NCBI RefSeq assembly: GCF_900099905.1
Contig: NZ_FNEE01000003.1
Location: 186,001 to 250,000 of the forward strand
Reading direction: 5' to 3'
Source: Mesorhizobium muleiense
Lineage (GTDB): Bacteria > Pseudomonadota > Alphaproteobacteria > Rhizobiales > Rhizobiaceae
Length of the DNA stretch: 64,000 bases
Positions 27,625 through 36,988 of this stretch are shown here, in pieces (position 1 is the stretch's first letter; each line of letters opens with the position of its first letter). The translations under genes and the position numbers were made by a program. The notes beneath the pieces are model-generated. The model made no database searches and had not been told where the DNA came from. It worked only from the letters and a program-made list of their open reading frames with translations.

Positions 27625-27851
27625 GCCCGCGAATTCCGCGACGAGTATCCCTCCGAGCAAGCCGACCGGGACGCCGAAGCCTGTTGAGGCGACGTGCTGT
27701 AAATCGATCCTGGAGGCCAACATCCGGCAGCGCTGTGCGCCCCCGGGTGCTTTTTGGCTTTGGGCTTTTGCCTGGACAGCTTGGGTTGGATACTGGGCGC
27801 GAACGCATTACCTCTCGGGCATCATCCGGGTGCCAGGGAAAAGGAAGAAGA

Positions 27852-29480
27852 ATGTTTGAATCGCTACAGGAACGTCTTGGTTCGATCCTGAACGGCCTCA
27901 CCGGCCGCGGCGCCCTGTCCGAGGCCGATGTCTCGGCGGCGCTGCGCGAGGTGCGCCGTGCGCTGCTTGAGGCCGACGTTGCGCTGGAAGTGGTGCGTTC
28001 CTTCACCGACAAGGTGCGCGAGAAGGCCGTCGGCGCCGCCGTGCTGAAGTCGATCAAGCCCGGGCAGATGGTCGTCAAGATCGTCCATGACGAGCTGGTC
28101 GGGATGCTGGGCGCCGAGGGCGTCGCCATCGACCTCAATGCACCGGCTCCAGTCGTCATCATGATGGTCGGCCTGCAGGGTTCCGGCAAGACCACGACAT
28201 CGGCCAAGATCGCCAAGCGCCTCACCGAGCGTCAGAACAAGAAGGTCCTGATGGCCTCGCTCGACACGCGGCGTCCCGCCGCGCAGGAGCAGCTCCGTCA
28301 GCTCGGCGAGCAGGTCAAGGTCGCCACGCTGCCGATCGTCGAGGGCCAGACGCCGGTCGACATCGCCCGCCGCGCCGTGCAGGCGGCAAAGCTCGGCGGC
28401 CATGACGTCGTCATCCTCGACACCGCCGGCCGCACCCATATAGACGAGCCGCTGATGGTCGAGATGGCCGACATCAAGATGGTCTCGTCGCCGCACGAAA
28501 TCCTTTTGGTCGCCGATTCGCTGACGGGCCAAGATGCCGTCAATCTGGCAAAAAGCTTCGATGAGCGCGTCGGCATCACCGGCCTGGTGCTGACCCGTAT
28601 GGATGGCGACGGCCGTGGTGGTGCGGCACTTTCCATGCGCGCCGTCACCGGCAAGCCTATCAAGCTGATCGGCACCGGCGAGAAAATGGACGGGCTGGAG
28701 GAATTCCATCCCAAGCGCATCGCCGACCGCATTCTCGGCATGGGCGACATCATCAGCCTCGTCGAAAAGGCTGCCGAAAACATCGACGCCGAGCAGGCGG
28801 CGGCGATGGCCAAGAAGATGCAGTCGGGCAAGTTCGACCTGAACGATCTTGCCGGCCAGCTTCAGCAGATGTCGAAGATGGGCGGCATGGGCGGCATCAT
28901 GGGCATGATGCCGGGCATGGGCAAGATGAAGGACCAGATGGCTGCCGCCGGTCTCGACGACAAGATGTTCGGCCGCCAGCTCGCCATCATCTCGTCGATG
29001 ACCAAGGCCGAGCGCGCCAACCCCGATATTCTGAAGCACTCGCGCAAGAAGCGCATCGCCGCAGGCTCCGGCACCGATGCGGCCGAGATCAACAAGCTCC
29101 TGAAGATGCACCGCGGCATGGCCGACATGATGAAAGCGATGGGCGGCAAGGGCAAAGGCGGTGGCCTGATGCGTGGCATGATGGGCGGTCTGGCCCAGAA
29201 GATGGGACTCGGCGGCATGATGCCAGGGGGCATGGGTGGCCCGGGCGGCATGATGGGCGGCGGCATGCCGGACCTGTCCAAGATGGACCCCAAGCAGCTC
29301 GAAGCCTTGCAGAAGCAAGCACAGGCAGCCGGTCTCGGCGGCATGAAGGGTCTTCCCGGTGGCCTCCCAGGTGGCGGTGGTCTGCCTGGGCTGCCCGGCG
29401 GCATGAAGCTTCCTGGTTTGCCTGGATCCGGCGGCGGTCTGCCAATGCTCGGCAAGAACGCCCCTGGCAAGAAGAAGTGA
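27852..29480 (+). CDS. ffh: Signal recognition particle GTPase Ffh (SRP54)
   Basis: A 542-residue GTPase that binds SRP RNA and signal sequences and docks with FtsY. Seen: the N-domain start MFESLQERLGSILNGLTGRG, G1 GLQGSGKTTT, DTRRPAAQEQL, G3 DTAGR, G4 TRMDGDGRGG, and a methionine-rich M-domain. It is about 90 residues longer than usual because of a Gly/Met/Pro/Leu-rich C-terminal tail (from about 435 on). ATG 27852 follows AAGGAAGAAGA. Chorismate mutase starts seven bases after the stop. Confidence 0.96.
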   Translation: MFESLQERLGSILNGLTGRGALSEADVSAALREVRRALLEADVALEVVRSFTDKVREKAVGAAVLKSIKPGQMVVKIVHDELVGMLGAEGVAIDLNAPAPVVIMMVGLQGSGKTTTSAKIAKRLTERQNKKVLMASLDTRRPAAQEQLRQLGEQVKVATLPIVEGQTPVDIARRAVQAAKLGGHDVVILDTAGRTHIDEPLMVEMADIKMVSSPHEILLVADSLTGQDAVNLAKSFDERVGITGLVLTRMDGDGRGGAALSMRAVTGKPIKLIGTGEKMDGLEEFHPKRIADRILGMGDIISLVEKAAENIDAEQAAAMAKKMQSGKFDLNDLAGQLQQMSKMGGMGGIMGMMPGMGKMKDQMAAAGLDDKMFGRQLAIISSMTKAERANPDILKHSRKKRIAAGSGTDAAEINKLLKMHRGMADMMKAMGGKGKGGGLMRGMMGGLAQKMGLGGMMPGGMGGPGGMMGGGMPDLSKMDPKQLEALQKQAQAAGLGGMKGLPGGLPGGGGLPGLPGGMKLPGLPGSGGGLPMLGKNAPGKKK

Positions 29481-29487
29481 GGGCGCG

Positions 29488-29814
29488 ATGAACGAAGAGA
29501 AGGACATGGCCGACGCACGCGCGGCGCTGGTCGACTACCGCGCCTCGATCGACAACATCGACGCAGCGCTCATCCACATGCTGGCCGAGCGTTTCCGCTG
29601 CACCAAGGCGGTCGGCGAGCTGAAGGCATCGCATGGCCTGCCGCCGGCCGATCCGGCGCGCGAGCAGCAGCAGATCGCCCGCCTTCGCCAACTGGCGAAG
29701 GACGCCCATCTCGACCCGGATTTCGCGGAGAAATTCCTGAACTTCGTCGTCCGCGAAGTGATCCGCCATCACGAGCATATCGCCGCATCCAACGGCGGAA
29801 CGAAAACCGGCTGA
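29488..29814 (+). CDS. Chorismate mutase (AroQ class)
   Basis: A 108-residue all-helical enzyme that converts chorismate to prephenate for phenylalanine and tyrosine synthesis. Seen: the first helix DYRASIDNIDAALIHMLAERF, with Arg in the expected place, KAVGELKASHGLPP, and a last helix FLNFVVREVIRHH. It is monofunctional, without prephenate dehydratase. ATG 29488 is seven bases after ffh, and rpsP follows 45 bases later, so the three are cotranscribed. Confidence 0.92.
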   Translation: MNEEKDMADARAALVDYRASIDNIDAALIHMLAERFRCTKAVGELKASHGLPPADPAREQQQIARLRQLAKDAHLDPDFAEKFLNFVVREVIRHHEHIAASNGGTKTG

Positions 29815-29859
29815 GGACCAGCCGTAAACCCCGAAAATCAGCGTTTTAGGAGAAAAGAA

Positions 29860-30261
29860 ATGCCATTGAAAATCCGACTGGCCCGTGCGGGCTCGAAAAA
29901 GCGTCCCTATTACCACGTCGTCGTCGCCGACGCCCGTTCGCCGCGCGACGGCCGTTTCATCGAGTCGCTCGGCTCGTGGAACCCGCTGCTGCCCAAGGAC
30001 GGCGAGCGGGTCAAGGTCGACGCCGACCGCGTCAAGCATTGGCTCTCGCACGGCGCCCAGCCGACCGACCGCGTGCTGCGCTTCCTCGACGAGGCCGGCA
30101 TCGCCAAGCGCGAGGCCCGCTCCAATCCCAAGAAGGCCGAGCCCGGCAAGAAGGCGCAGGAACGCGCCGCACTTCTGAAGAAGGCGCAGGACGATGCAGC
30201 CGCCGCGGTTGCCACTGCGGCAGCCGCGCCGGCCGAGGCGGAAGCCGCGACCGCCGAATAA
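29860..30261 (+). CDS. rpsP: 30S ribosomal protein S16
   Basis: A 133-residue ribosomal protein of the 30S subunit. The family core [20 protein letters not shown] and [14 protein letters not shown] is at the N-terminus; the C-terminal 45 residues are an Ala/Lys/Glu-rich extension typical of alphaproteobacteria. AGGAGAAAAG precedes the ATG. A terminator follows 20 bases after the stop. The usual downstream genes rimM, trmD and rplS are not here. Confidence 0.97.
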   Translation: MPLKIRLARAGSKKRPYYHVVVADARSPRDGRFIESLGSWNPLLPKDGERVKVDADRVKHWLSHGAQPTDRVLRFLDEAGIAKREARSNPKKAEPGKKAQERAALLKKAQDDAAAAVATAAAAPAEAEAATAE

Positions 30262-30280
30262 TCTGCTTTTTATCGCTTAC

Positions 30281-30309
30281 GGAACGGCGGGCGCTTTGCC
30301 CGCCGTTCC
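30281..30309 (+). terminator. Intrinsic terminator after rpsP
   Basis: A perfect 12-base-pair stem (ggaacggcgggc / gcccgccgttcc) with loop GCTTT, then ATTTCGTC. It ends the ffh-chorismate mutase-rpsP unit. Confidence 0.75.
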
Positions 30310-30337
30310 ATTTCGTCGGAGCTATGACGCGGCCCGA

Positions 30338-30601
30338 TCAATAGCCTGCCGGGCAGCGGGCGATGTAGACGCCTCCATAGCGATCGCGATAGCGGCACCG
30401 GCCGGGTTCGGTCGCACGACCGATCAGTGCGCCGGCGACGGCGCCGACAGCACCACCAACAACAGCTCCCTCCACCGGGTCATTTGCAACGGCAGCGCCG
30501 ACAGCAGCGCCTCCCAGGCCACCGACCGCGGCGCCCTGTTCTGTCCGGGAACAGGCTGCGAGCGTGGTTGCCAATATGATCAGGACCACCAATTTCTTCA
30601 T
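30338..30601 (-). CDS. Small glycine-zipper lipoprotein
   Basis: An 87-residue lipoprotein. The signal peptide MKKLVVLIILATTLAAC carries a lipobox LAAC. The mature part has a glycine-zipper of the type GGLGGAAVGAAVAND and GGAVGAVAGALIG, which often inserts into membranes, and ends in the cysteine-containing YRDRYGGVYIARCPAGY. ATG 30601 follows GGGAGGAGCGACG. Such proteins are common outer-membrane lipoproteins of unknown role. Confidence 0.83.
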   Translation of the reverse strand: MKKLVVLIILATTLAACSRTEQGAAVGGLGGAAVGAAVANDPVEGAVVGGAVGAVAGALIGRATEPGRCRYRDRYGGVYIARCPAGY

Positions 30602-30745
30602 CGTCGCTCCTCCCAAATGGGGTTTTCCGTCCTCGCCCCACATCGTCTAACTCGCAACCGGGCGATTTGATCCACGGACAAGGAAGAAGGGTGGCGGCGC
30701 CCTCTCTGGCGGCGCGACCGCCATCGAACGGCTTTGATGTCGCCG

Positions 30746-31156
30746 CTACCGGCTGAACGGGATCAGCGAGCGCACCCCGGGATTGCGCAGGAAAAGGCCG
30801 CCCCACAGAATGAGGCCGAGATAGACGCCGAACAATGTGTGCGAGAACAGCGGGCTGCCAAGACGCGCGTGGGTCGCGATGGCGCCGCCGAGATAGGCGG
30901 TCAGCAGGACGGCGCCGAGCACCGAGGTGCGCGGCACCGCATAGAGCGCGGTCGAGACCAGCCCGACGATGCCGAGCATGCGCGAGACATCGGGATCGGC
31001 CGGCCAGCCGAGTTGCACCATGGTCTGGGTGACGACATCGAGCGGCGGCAGCTTGATGACGCCGTCGAAGGTCATGAACAGCACGATGAGGGCGCTGAGC
31101 CCGCGGCCGGTCCACAGCGCGCTCGGCGTGACGGATGCTGTTTGAGACATGGTCAT
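30746..31156 (-). CDS. DoxX-like membrane protein
   Basis: A 136-residue membrane protein with four predicted helices (from GLSALIVLFMTFDGVIKL, MLGIVGLVSTALYAV, AVLLTAYLGGAIATH and FGVYLGLILWGGLFL), the layout of the DoxX family. Function is unknown; members are linked to redox processes. ATG 31156 follows a clear CCGGAGGACC. A second ATG two codons later is possible. Confidence 0.83.
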   Translation of the reverse strand: MTMSQTASVTPSALWTGRGLSALIVLFMTFDGVIKLPPLDVVTQTMVQLGWPADPDVSRMLGIVGLVSTALYAVPRTSVLGAVLLTAYLGGAIATHARLGSPLFSHTLFGVYLGLILWGGLFLRNPGVRSLIPFSR

Positions 31157-31280
31157 TGGTCCTCCGGTTGTTTCGAGCCCTCTTGGCGAGGGTCGAACCA
31201 AGGACGCGGCGTGAGGCGGCGATCCGACACGCTTATGATTTTTCCAGCGCACGGTGCTTCGGTGAGCGCGGGAACAAACC

Positions 31281-32186
31281 CTAGGAAAAATAGTATTTTT
31301 TGGCGGGGATCATTTTTGGCGGCGCTTCGCCGAGCGCCTCGAACACCGAGATTTCACAGACGCGGCACAGACCGTCGAGGGCGAGATCGTTGGCCGCGGT
31401 GCCGAACGGGTCCTCGAGTTCCTCCGAAAGCGCGTCGAGGCCGAAAAAGGTGTAGGCGATCAGCGCCGTGAACAGCGGCGTCGCCCAACCGGCAGTCGAG
31501 GCCAGCCCAAATGGCAGCAGCAGGCAGAAGATATAGGCGGTGCGCTGCAACAGCAGCGTGTAGGCAAACGGAAGCGGTGTTCCCATGATGCGCTCGCAGC
31601 CGGCCTGCGCTGCGGCGATTTGTGACAGGCGCTCGTCGAGAATGCGGTAGCCCATGACATCGATTGCGCCGGCCCTGTACAACGCGGCGGCTCGCTCGCC
31701 CATCCGCCGCAGCATGGCGTCCGGCGGGTTGGCCAGCTTGGCAGCACTTTCGGCCGCTTCATCGATGAACGCGCGTGCTTCGGTCGTGGCATCGACCCGC
31801 CGAAGCAGGCCGCGCAGGAAGTGACAGAAGGCGATCGCCTCCATCAGCAGCCCGCGCAGTTCGACCCGATCCTCGATCAACCCGGTGCTGGCGCGCGCCA
31901 GATTGCGAATGTCGAACACAAGCTGGCCCCACAGCTTGCGCGCCTCCCACCAGCGGTCGTAGGCGGCATTGTTACGGAAGCCGAGATAAATCGACAGCGC
32001 CACACCGAGCAAGGCGAGCGGCGCTGGCCCGGCATTGCCGAGGTCAAGCTGCAGGGCCCTGACCGCCAGCACCACCAGTGCGCCATAAATGCCGAAGCCG
32101 AAGATCTGCGGCAGGATGCGCGGCACCACCGAGCCGCGCATGATGAAGAACAGATGCAAAAATCCCGGGCGCGGGCGAACGATCAT
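31281..32186 (-). CDS. Bestrophin-family channel protein
   Basis: A 301-residue membrane protein of the bestrophin/UPF0187 family, which forms pentameric ion channels. Seen: the start MIVRPRPGFLHLFF, the motif LGFRNNAAYDRWWEARKLWG, the helix TAYIFCLLLPFGLA, and FFGLDALSEELEDPFGTAANDLAL, all diagnostic. Bacterial bestrophins conduct sodium or other cations. ATG 32186 was chosen by family start; an upstream frame of 143 codons runs through the repeat at 32.4 kb. Confidence 0.91.
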   Translation of the reverse strand: MIVRPRPGFLHLFFIMRGSVVPRILPQIFGFGIYGALVVLAVRALQLDLGNAGPAPLALLGVALSIYLGFRNNAAYDRWWEARKLWGQLVFDIRNLARASTGLIEDRVELRGLLMEAIAFCHFLRGLLRRVDATTEARAFIDEAAESAAKLANPPDAMLRRMGERAAALYRAGAIDVMGYRILDERLSQIAAAQAGCERIMGTPLPFAYTLLLQRTAYIFCLLLPFGLASTAGWATPLFTALIAYTFFGLDALSEELEDPFGTAANDLALDGLCRVCEISVFEALGEAPPKMIPAKKYYFS

Positions 32187-32355
32187 CGAAACCCCTTTCA
32201 CGGACCGGCAATGATCCTGATCGGTTCCATTGTGCGACGCAATACACGCACAAGCCCAGCCGCCAGCGACATGGCGATGTCGTCTTGCCGGTTTGAGGGC
32301 AGAGCAGGGCCAGGTGGTGCCGGCCCGACGCGACCTAACTGAGGCGCCGGTGCCA

Positions 32356-32404
32356 CCCCTCATCCGCCTGCCGGCCCCTTCTCCCCGTGAACGGGGAGAA
32401 GGGG
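32356..32404. repeat. Family B palindromic repeat, half copy
   Basis: Only the left arm is present: cccctcatccgcctgccggc followed by a CCCCGTGAACGGGG hairpin. It lies in the 320-base gap between the bestrophin start and the asd stop; nothing else was recognised in that gap. Confidence 0.75.
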
Positions 32405-32506
32405 CTAACGGCCGAAGGCCGAGCCCGCGACTGCGGGCCGCCGGTTGTCCGGCGCCCCCGCGGAGGGCCCGCCGCAGCAGCGGCGATACGGCCCGTGAGC
32501 GAGAAG

Positions 32507-33541
32507 TTACGCCGCCTTTTTCTTCGGTTGGATCAGCCCGCGCTCGATCAGCAATTCGGCGATCTGCACCGCGTTGAGTGCCGCGCCCTTGCGCAGATTG
32601 TCGGAGACGATCCACATCGACAGGCCGTTGTCGACGGTCGAATCCTCGCGGATGCGCGAGATGAAGGTCGCGTCCTCGCCGGCCGAGTCCAGCGGCGTGA
32701 TGTAGCCGCCGTCCTCGCGCTTGTCGAGAACCTGGCAGCCCGGCGCTTCGCGCAGGATCTCACGCGCTTCCTCGGCGGTGATCGGCTTTTCGAATTCGAT
32801 ATTGACCGCTTCCGAATGGCCGATGAACACCGGCACGCGCACGCAGGTCGCCGTCAGCTTGATCTTGGGATCGAGCATCTTCTTGGTCTCGGCGACCATC
32901 TTCCATTCTTCCTTGGTGAAGCCGTCGTCGAGGAAGACGTCGATGTGCGGGATGACGTTGAAGGCGATGCGCTTGGTGAACTTCTTGACGTCGACCTGGT
33001 CGGCGACGAACACCGCGCGGGTCTGCGTGAACAGTTCGTCCATGCCTTCCTTGCCGGCGCCGGACACCGATTGATAGGTGGCGACGACGACACGCTTGAT
33101 GGTGGCGAGGTCATGCAGCGGCTTCAGCGCCACGACCAGCTGCGCCGTCGAGCAGTTCGGGTTGGCGATGATGTTCTTGCGCGTGAACAGCGAAATCGCG
33201 TCCGGGTTCACTTCCGGCACGATCAGCGGCACGTCCTGGTCATAGCGGAAGGCCGACGAATTATCGATGACGACGCAGCCCTGCTTGCCGATCTTCGGCG
33301 ACCATTCCTTCGAAACGTTGCCGCCGGCCGACATGATGCAGATGTCGGTATCGGAAAAATCATATTGGTCGAGCGCCCTGACCTTCAGCGTGCGATCGCC
33401 GAACGACACTTCTGTGCCCTGGCTGCGCCGCGAGGCCAGCGCTACCACCTCGCTCACTGGAAAGCCGCGCTCTTCCAGTATGTTGAGCATTTCCCGACCC
33501 ACATTGCCCGTGGCGCCGACGATTGCAACCTTGAAACTCAT
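32507..33541 (-). CDS. asd: Aspartate-semialdehyde dehydrogenase
   Basis: A 344-residue enzyme that reduces aspartyl phosphate to aspartate semialdehyde for lysine, methionine and threonine synthesis and for diaminopimelate in the cell wall. Seen: the NADP-binding start VAIVGATGNVGREML, the active-site motif NPNCSTAQ with Cys130, and VPVFIGHSEAVNIEFE with the conserved His. Length is standard. AGGAGATTTCG precedes the ATG. It diverges from a DEAD-box helicase gene. Confidence 0.96.
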   Translation of the reverse strand: MSFKVAIVGATGNVGREMLNILEERGFPVSEVVALASRRSQGTEVSFGDRTLKVRALDQYDFSDTDICIMSAGGNVSKEWSPKIGKQGCVVIDNSSAFRYDQDVPLIVPEVNPDAISLFTRKNIIANPNCSTAQLVVALKPLHDLATIKRVVVATYQSVSGAGKEGMDELFTQTRAVFVADQVDVKKFTKRIAFNVIPHIDVFLDDGFTKEEWKMVAETKKMLDPKIKLTATCVRVPVFIGHSEAVNIEFEKPITAEEAREILREAPGCQVLDKREDGGYITPLDSAGEDATFISRIREDSTVDNGLSMWIVSDNLRKGAALNAVQIAELLIERGLIQPKKKAA

Positions 33542-33996
33542 CGAAATCTCCTGTCCTCCCCGCTCGGTTTCTTTGGAGAAAACCCGCCGGCCGATGCGGG
33601 TTTCAACCCCCGGGCCGGACCCGGGAGAGGGTGGTTAGGCCAAGGGAATCAGACCGTTTTTGTGGTCGTTTTACCGGTTTTTTTGGCCAAGAACGTGGTT
33701 TTGCTGGAACGAGCAGACGCGCCGAGACGCCCGGCCCAATGGTTCGCATTGCGGCCGGGAACGTCGAAGGCAAGAAGCGCCATCAAAAGGCCGCGCATCG
33801 AAACTACCCCATTCGGTGCCGGCTTTTACGCGGTTTGCGTAAAGAGTCAATCGCGACGCGGCGAGGCGCTTGCCCTGTACAATGGCGGCGGCGCGAAGTA
33901 CGAACGATTGGATCGTTTGGCTCGTGGCGCTCCTGGCGCTCGCCGACGGATGACCCATTGCCGGGCATAAAAGAATCCGAATTCCGAAAGAGTGAA
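33542..33996. other. 455-base non-coding region between asd and the helicase
   Basis: No gene was recognised. The region holds T-rich stretches (33650-33690), small hairpins such as GACC-N8-GGTC near 33647, and a GC-rich part up to the helicase start. It must contain the divergent promoters. A long 5' leader for the helicase gene is likely because RNA-helicase genes of this class often have one; this is inference. Confidence 0.4.
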
Positions 33997-35853
33997 ATGT
34001 CCAATTTCGAAGCACTTGTCCCCGCGCTGGCAAAGGCGCTGGAAAAACGCGGCTATGTCGAGCTGACGCCGGTGCAGAAGGCGGTACTTGAGCTCGGGCA
34101 GGCCGATGCGCTGGTTTCCGCCCAGACCGGCTCCGGCAAGACCGTCGCCTTCGGGCTGGCTCTGGCGCCGACCCTTCTCGACGGCGCCGAGCGCTTTTCC
34201 CATGCCGCAGCACCGCTGGCGCTGGCCGTGGCACCGACGCGGGAGCTCGCTTTGCAGGTGACGCGCGAACTCGAATGGCTCTACGAACTGACCGGCGCAG
34301 CGATAGCGTCCTGCGTCGGCGGCATGGACATGCGGACCGAGCGCCGCACGTTGGAGCGCGGCGCCCATATCGTCGTCGGCACGCCCGGCCGGCTGCGCGA
34401 CCACATCACCCGCAATTCGCTCGACATGTCCGAGCTGAAGGCAGTGGTGCTCGACGAGGCCGACGAGATGCTCGATCTCGGCTTTCGCGAGGATCTGGAA
34501 TTCATCCTCGACGCCGCGCCGGCCGAGCGCCGCACCTTGATGTTTTCGGCGACCGTGCCGCGCTCCATCGCCACGCTGGCCAAGGGCTACCAGCGCGATG
34601 CGGTGCGCATCTCGGCCGCCGGCGAGGAGAAGCAGCATCTCGACATTGAATACCGGGCGCTGAGCGTGGCCCAGGCCGACCGGGAAAATGCCATCATCAA
34701 CGTGCTGCGCTATTACGAGGCGAAGAACGCACTGGTGTTCTGCAACACGCGCGCTGCCGTCAATCACCTGACCGCGCGCTTCAACAACCGCAACTTTTCC
34801 GTCGTCGCGCTTTCGGGCGAGCTGAGCCAGAACGAGCGCAGCCACGCGCTGCAGGCGATGCGCGACGGCCGCGCAAAAGTCTGCATCGCCACCGACGTGG
34901 CGGCGCGCGGCATCGACCTGCCCAACCTCGAACTGGTGATCCACGCCGACCTGCCGACCAATCCGGAGACGCTTCTGCACCGAAGCGGGCGGACGGGACG
35001 GGCGGGACGCAAGGGTGTCAGCGCGCTGATCGTGCCCAACAATGCTCGCAGGCGCACCGAACGGCTGCTGCAAAGCGCTGGCCTTGCGGCGACATGGGCA
35101 AGCCCGCCTTCGGCCGACGACGTCCTGCGCCGCGACGACGAGCGCATCCTCGCCGACCCGGTTTTCAGCGAGCCTGTGACGGATGATGAACGCGGCTTCA
35201 TCAATGCGCTTCTTGAGCAGCATGGCCCCGATCAGGTGGCCGCCGCCTTCGTGCGTCTGTGCCGTTCCAGCCGTTCGGCGCCCGAGGATCTTTTAGACGT
35301 CGCTCCGTTCACGCCGTCGGGCGACAGGCCCTCTGGCGACAGATCTGCCCGTCGCGACGAGGCGCCAAGCCGCCGCGACGATTTCGGCGACAGCGTCTGG
35401 TTCTCGCTGTCGGTGGGACGCAGGCAGAATGCCGAGCCGCGCTGGCTGATCCCGATGCTGTGCCGGACCGGCGGCATCTCCAAGCGCGAGATCGGCGCCA
35501 TCAAGATGCAGCCGGAGGAAACTTTCGTGCAGATCGCAGCGGATTGGGCCGATCGGTTCCTCCAGGCGATCGGCCCGGATCGCAAGCTGCAGAACAACAT
35601 CGCGGTGAAGCGGCTGGACGGCACGCCCGACCTGTCGCGGGCCGGCTATCAGGAGCAACGGCCGGACAAGAAGCCGCACCGCGGCAAGCGGACGTTCGAC
35701 CAGAACGCGCCCAAATTCGAGAAGCGCGCACCGTCAGCCGATCAGCGCCCCGCCGCATTCGAGGCAAAGCCCTGGGCCGGGAAGGCAGGCAAGCCGAAAT
35801 TCGACAAGGCCGGACCCGCCAAGAGCAAGAAAGCGAAGAAGCGGCCGGCTTAG
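33997..35853 (+). CDS. DEAD-box RNA helicase with DbpA-type C-terminal domain
   Basis: A 618-residue ATP-dependent RNA helicase, probably acting in ribosome assembly or RNA turnover. Motifs in order: Q motif LTPVQKAV, I AQTGSGKT, Ia PTRELA, Ib TPGRL, II VLDEADEM, III SAT, V ARGID, VI HRSGRTGRAGR. Then a DbpA/CsdA RNA-binding domain (VWFSLSVGRRQNAEPRWLIP) and a Lys/Pro-rich tail (about 560-618). The family start MSNFEAL defines ATG 33997. Its leader region is long (see 33542-33996). Confidence 0.95.
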   Translation: MSNFEALVPALAKALEKRGYVELTPVQKAVLELGQADALVSAQTGSGKTVAFGLALAPTLLDGAERFSHAAAPLALAVAPTRELALQVTRELEWLYELTGAAIASCVGGMDMRTERRTLERGAHIVVGTPGRLRDHITRNSLDMSELKAVVLDEADEMLDLGFREDLEFILDAAPAERRTLMFSATVPRSIATLAKGYQRDAVRISAAGEEKQHLDIEYRALSVAQADRENAIINVLRYYEAKNALVFCNTRAAVNHLTARFNNRNFSVVALSGELSQNERSHALQAMRDGRAKVCIATDVAARGIDLPNLELVIHADLPTNPETLLHRSGRTGRAGRKGVSALIVPNNARRRTERLLQSAGLAATWASPPSADDVLRRDDERILADPVFSEPVTDDERGFINALLEQHGPDQVAAAFVRLCRSSRSAPEDLLDVAPFTPSGDRPSGDRSARRDEAPSRRDDFGDSVWFSLSVGRRQNAEPRWLIPMLCRTGGISKREIGAIKMQPEETFVQIAADWADRFLQAIGPDRKLQNNIAVKRLDGTPDLSRAGYQEQRPDKKPHRGKRTFDQNAPKFEKRAPSADQRPAAFEAKPWAGKAGKPKFDKAGPAKSKKAKKRPA

Positions 35854-35931
35854 CGATTTGCTGGCATCGTTGGCTTGTCATGGCCTGCAAGGGCTGGCCC
35901 TCGCCAAGGGAAATCGATACAGGTCTGCGCC

Positions 35932-36095
35932 GCCCCTCATCCGCCTGCCGGCACCTTCTCCCCGTCAACGGGGAGAAGCCCGCTGGCCGCAGCCTCGGCG
36001 TTCTTTCCGCGACGCCCGCGATTGGCGAAACCGGCGATGACAGCGTCCTTCTCCCCGTCACTATACGGGGAGTGCCCGACAGGGCGATGAGGGGC
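35932..36095. repeat. Family B palindromic repeat, copy 5
   Basis: Left arm cccctcatccgcctgccggc, right arm ctccccgtcactatacgggg followed by gagtgcccgacagggcgatg. It fills the middle of the 379-base gap between the helicase and the DUF805 gene. The two arms come from different subtypes (catccgcctg and catcgccctg ends), so the copy looks mixed. Confidence 0.8.
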
Positions 36096-36232
36096 GGCGA
36101 AGACTTCGACGATTGGACGTCTTCAACACGAGTGGCGCGCTATCTTTTGTCTGGAGCGATGCTCCCGCGCCCGCACCCCTTGCGGTCTGCCGCAACTTTG
36201 AACAGTCTGGCCAGCGGGACGAGGGGCAGGAC

Positions 36233-36928
36233 ATGCGCGGCGAAGTTCTTCACTATGACGAGGACCACGGTTTTGGTTTCATCACCGGAGCCGACGGCAA
36301 CCGCTACACGTTTGCGCGCGAGGATCTGCGCCGAGAGGCGACGATAGGCAGGGGCGCGGCCATCGAGTTCCAGCCGGCCGGCGGACGGGCACGCGAGATT
36401 TTTTCGATCTGCGCCCAAACTGCCAGCCCGCCTGCCGATGCGCCCGCCGCAATCGCCGCCCCGACTCAAACCGGCAATGCGCCCGTGGCGCCGCAACATT
36501 TCGGCCGTTTCGCTGAAAATGCTCCCGCCACCGACCTTTGGAGCTACTTCCGGCGGGGCCTGACTGAAAATTACTTCAATTTCGCCGGCCGTGCCCGCCG
36601 CAAGGAATATTGGGGCTATTGCCTGTTCTGGGCGATCGCGCTGATCGTGGTCGTCGGCGTCGGCCTTTTCATCGACGACGCGATGGGCGATCTTGACGAA
36701 TTGCCGGCAGCGACGGTCGGTCTTTGCGGCGCGTTTGTGCTGGCGACAATCCCGCCTTGGATCGGACTGAACGTGCGTCGCCTGCACGACATCGGCCTGA
36801 CCGGCTGGCTTTTTCTGGCGCTGCTCATCCCGACCATCGGCTGGCTGATCATCCTGGTCTTCGCGCTGATCCCGACGCAGGCCCGTGAAAATCAGTGGGG
36901 CCCGGTGCCGGCGGGGGTCAGGGCCTAG
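36233..36928 (+). CDS. DUF805 membrane protein with N-terminal cold-shock-like domain
   Basis: A 231-residue fusion. Residues 1-62 resemble a cold-shock/OB domain (MRGEVLHYDEDHGFGFITGADGNRY with FGFI in the RNP1 position). A Pro/Ala-rich linker follows (63-95). Residues 100-231 form a DUF805 domain: YFNFAGRARRKEYWGYCLFW, then helices, with the diagnostic NVRRLHDIGLTGW. It may bind nucleic acid at the membrane, but this is only inference. ATG 36233 follows GAGGGGCAGG; the longer frame lacks a ribosome site. Confidence 0.86.
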   Translation: MRGEVLHYDEDHGFGFITGADGNRYTFAREDLRREATIGRGAAIEFQPAGGRAREIFSICAQTASPPADAPAAIAAPTQTGNAPVAPQHFGRFAENAPATDLWSYFRRGLTENYFNFAGRARRKEYWGYCLFWAIALIVVVGVGLFIDDAMGDLDELPAATVGLCGAFVLATIPPWIGLNVRRLHDIGLTGWLFLALLIPTIGWLIILVFALIPTQARENQWGPVPAGVRA

Positions 36929-36988
36929 CAGCTCGACACAGCGATTTTGAGGGGCTGGAAGCCGGGCGGACGTCGATCGCCAGCAGGC

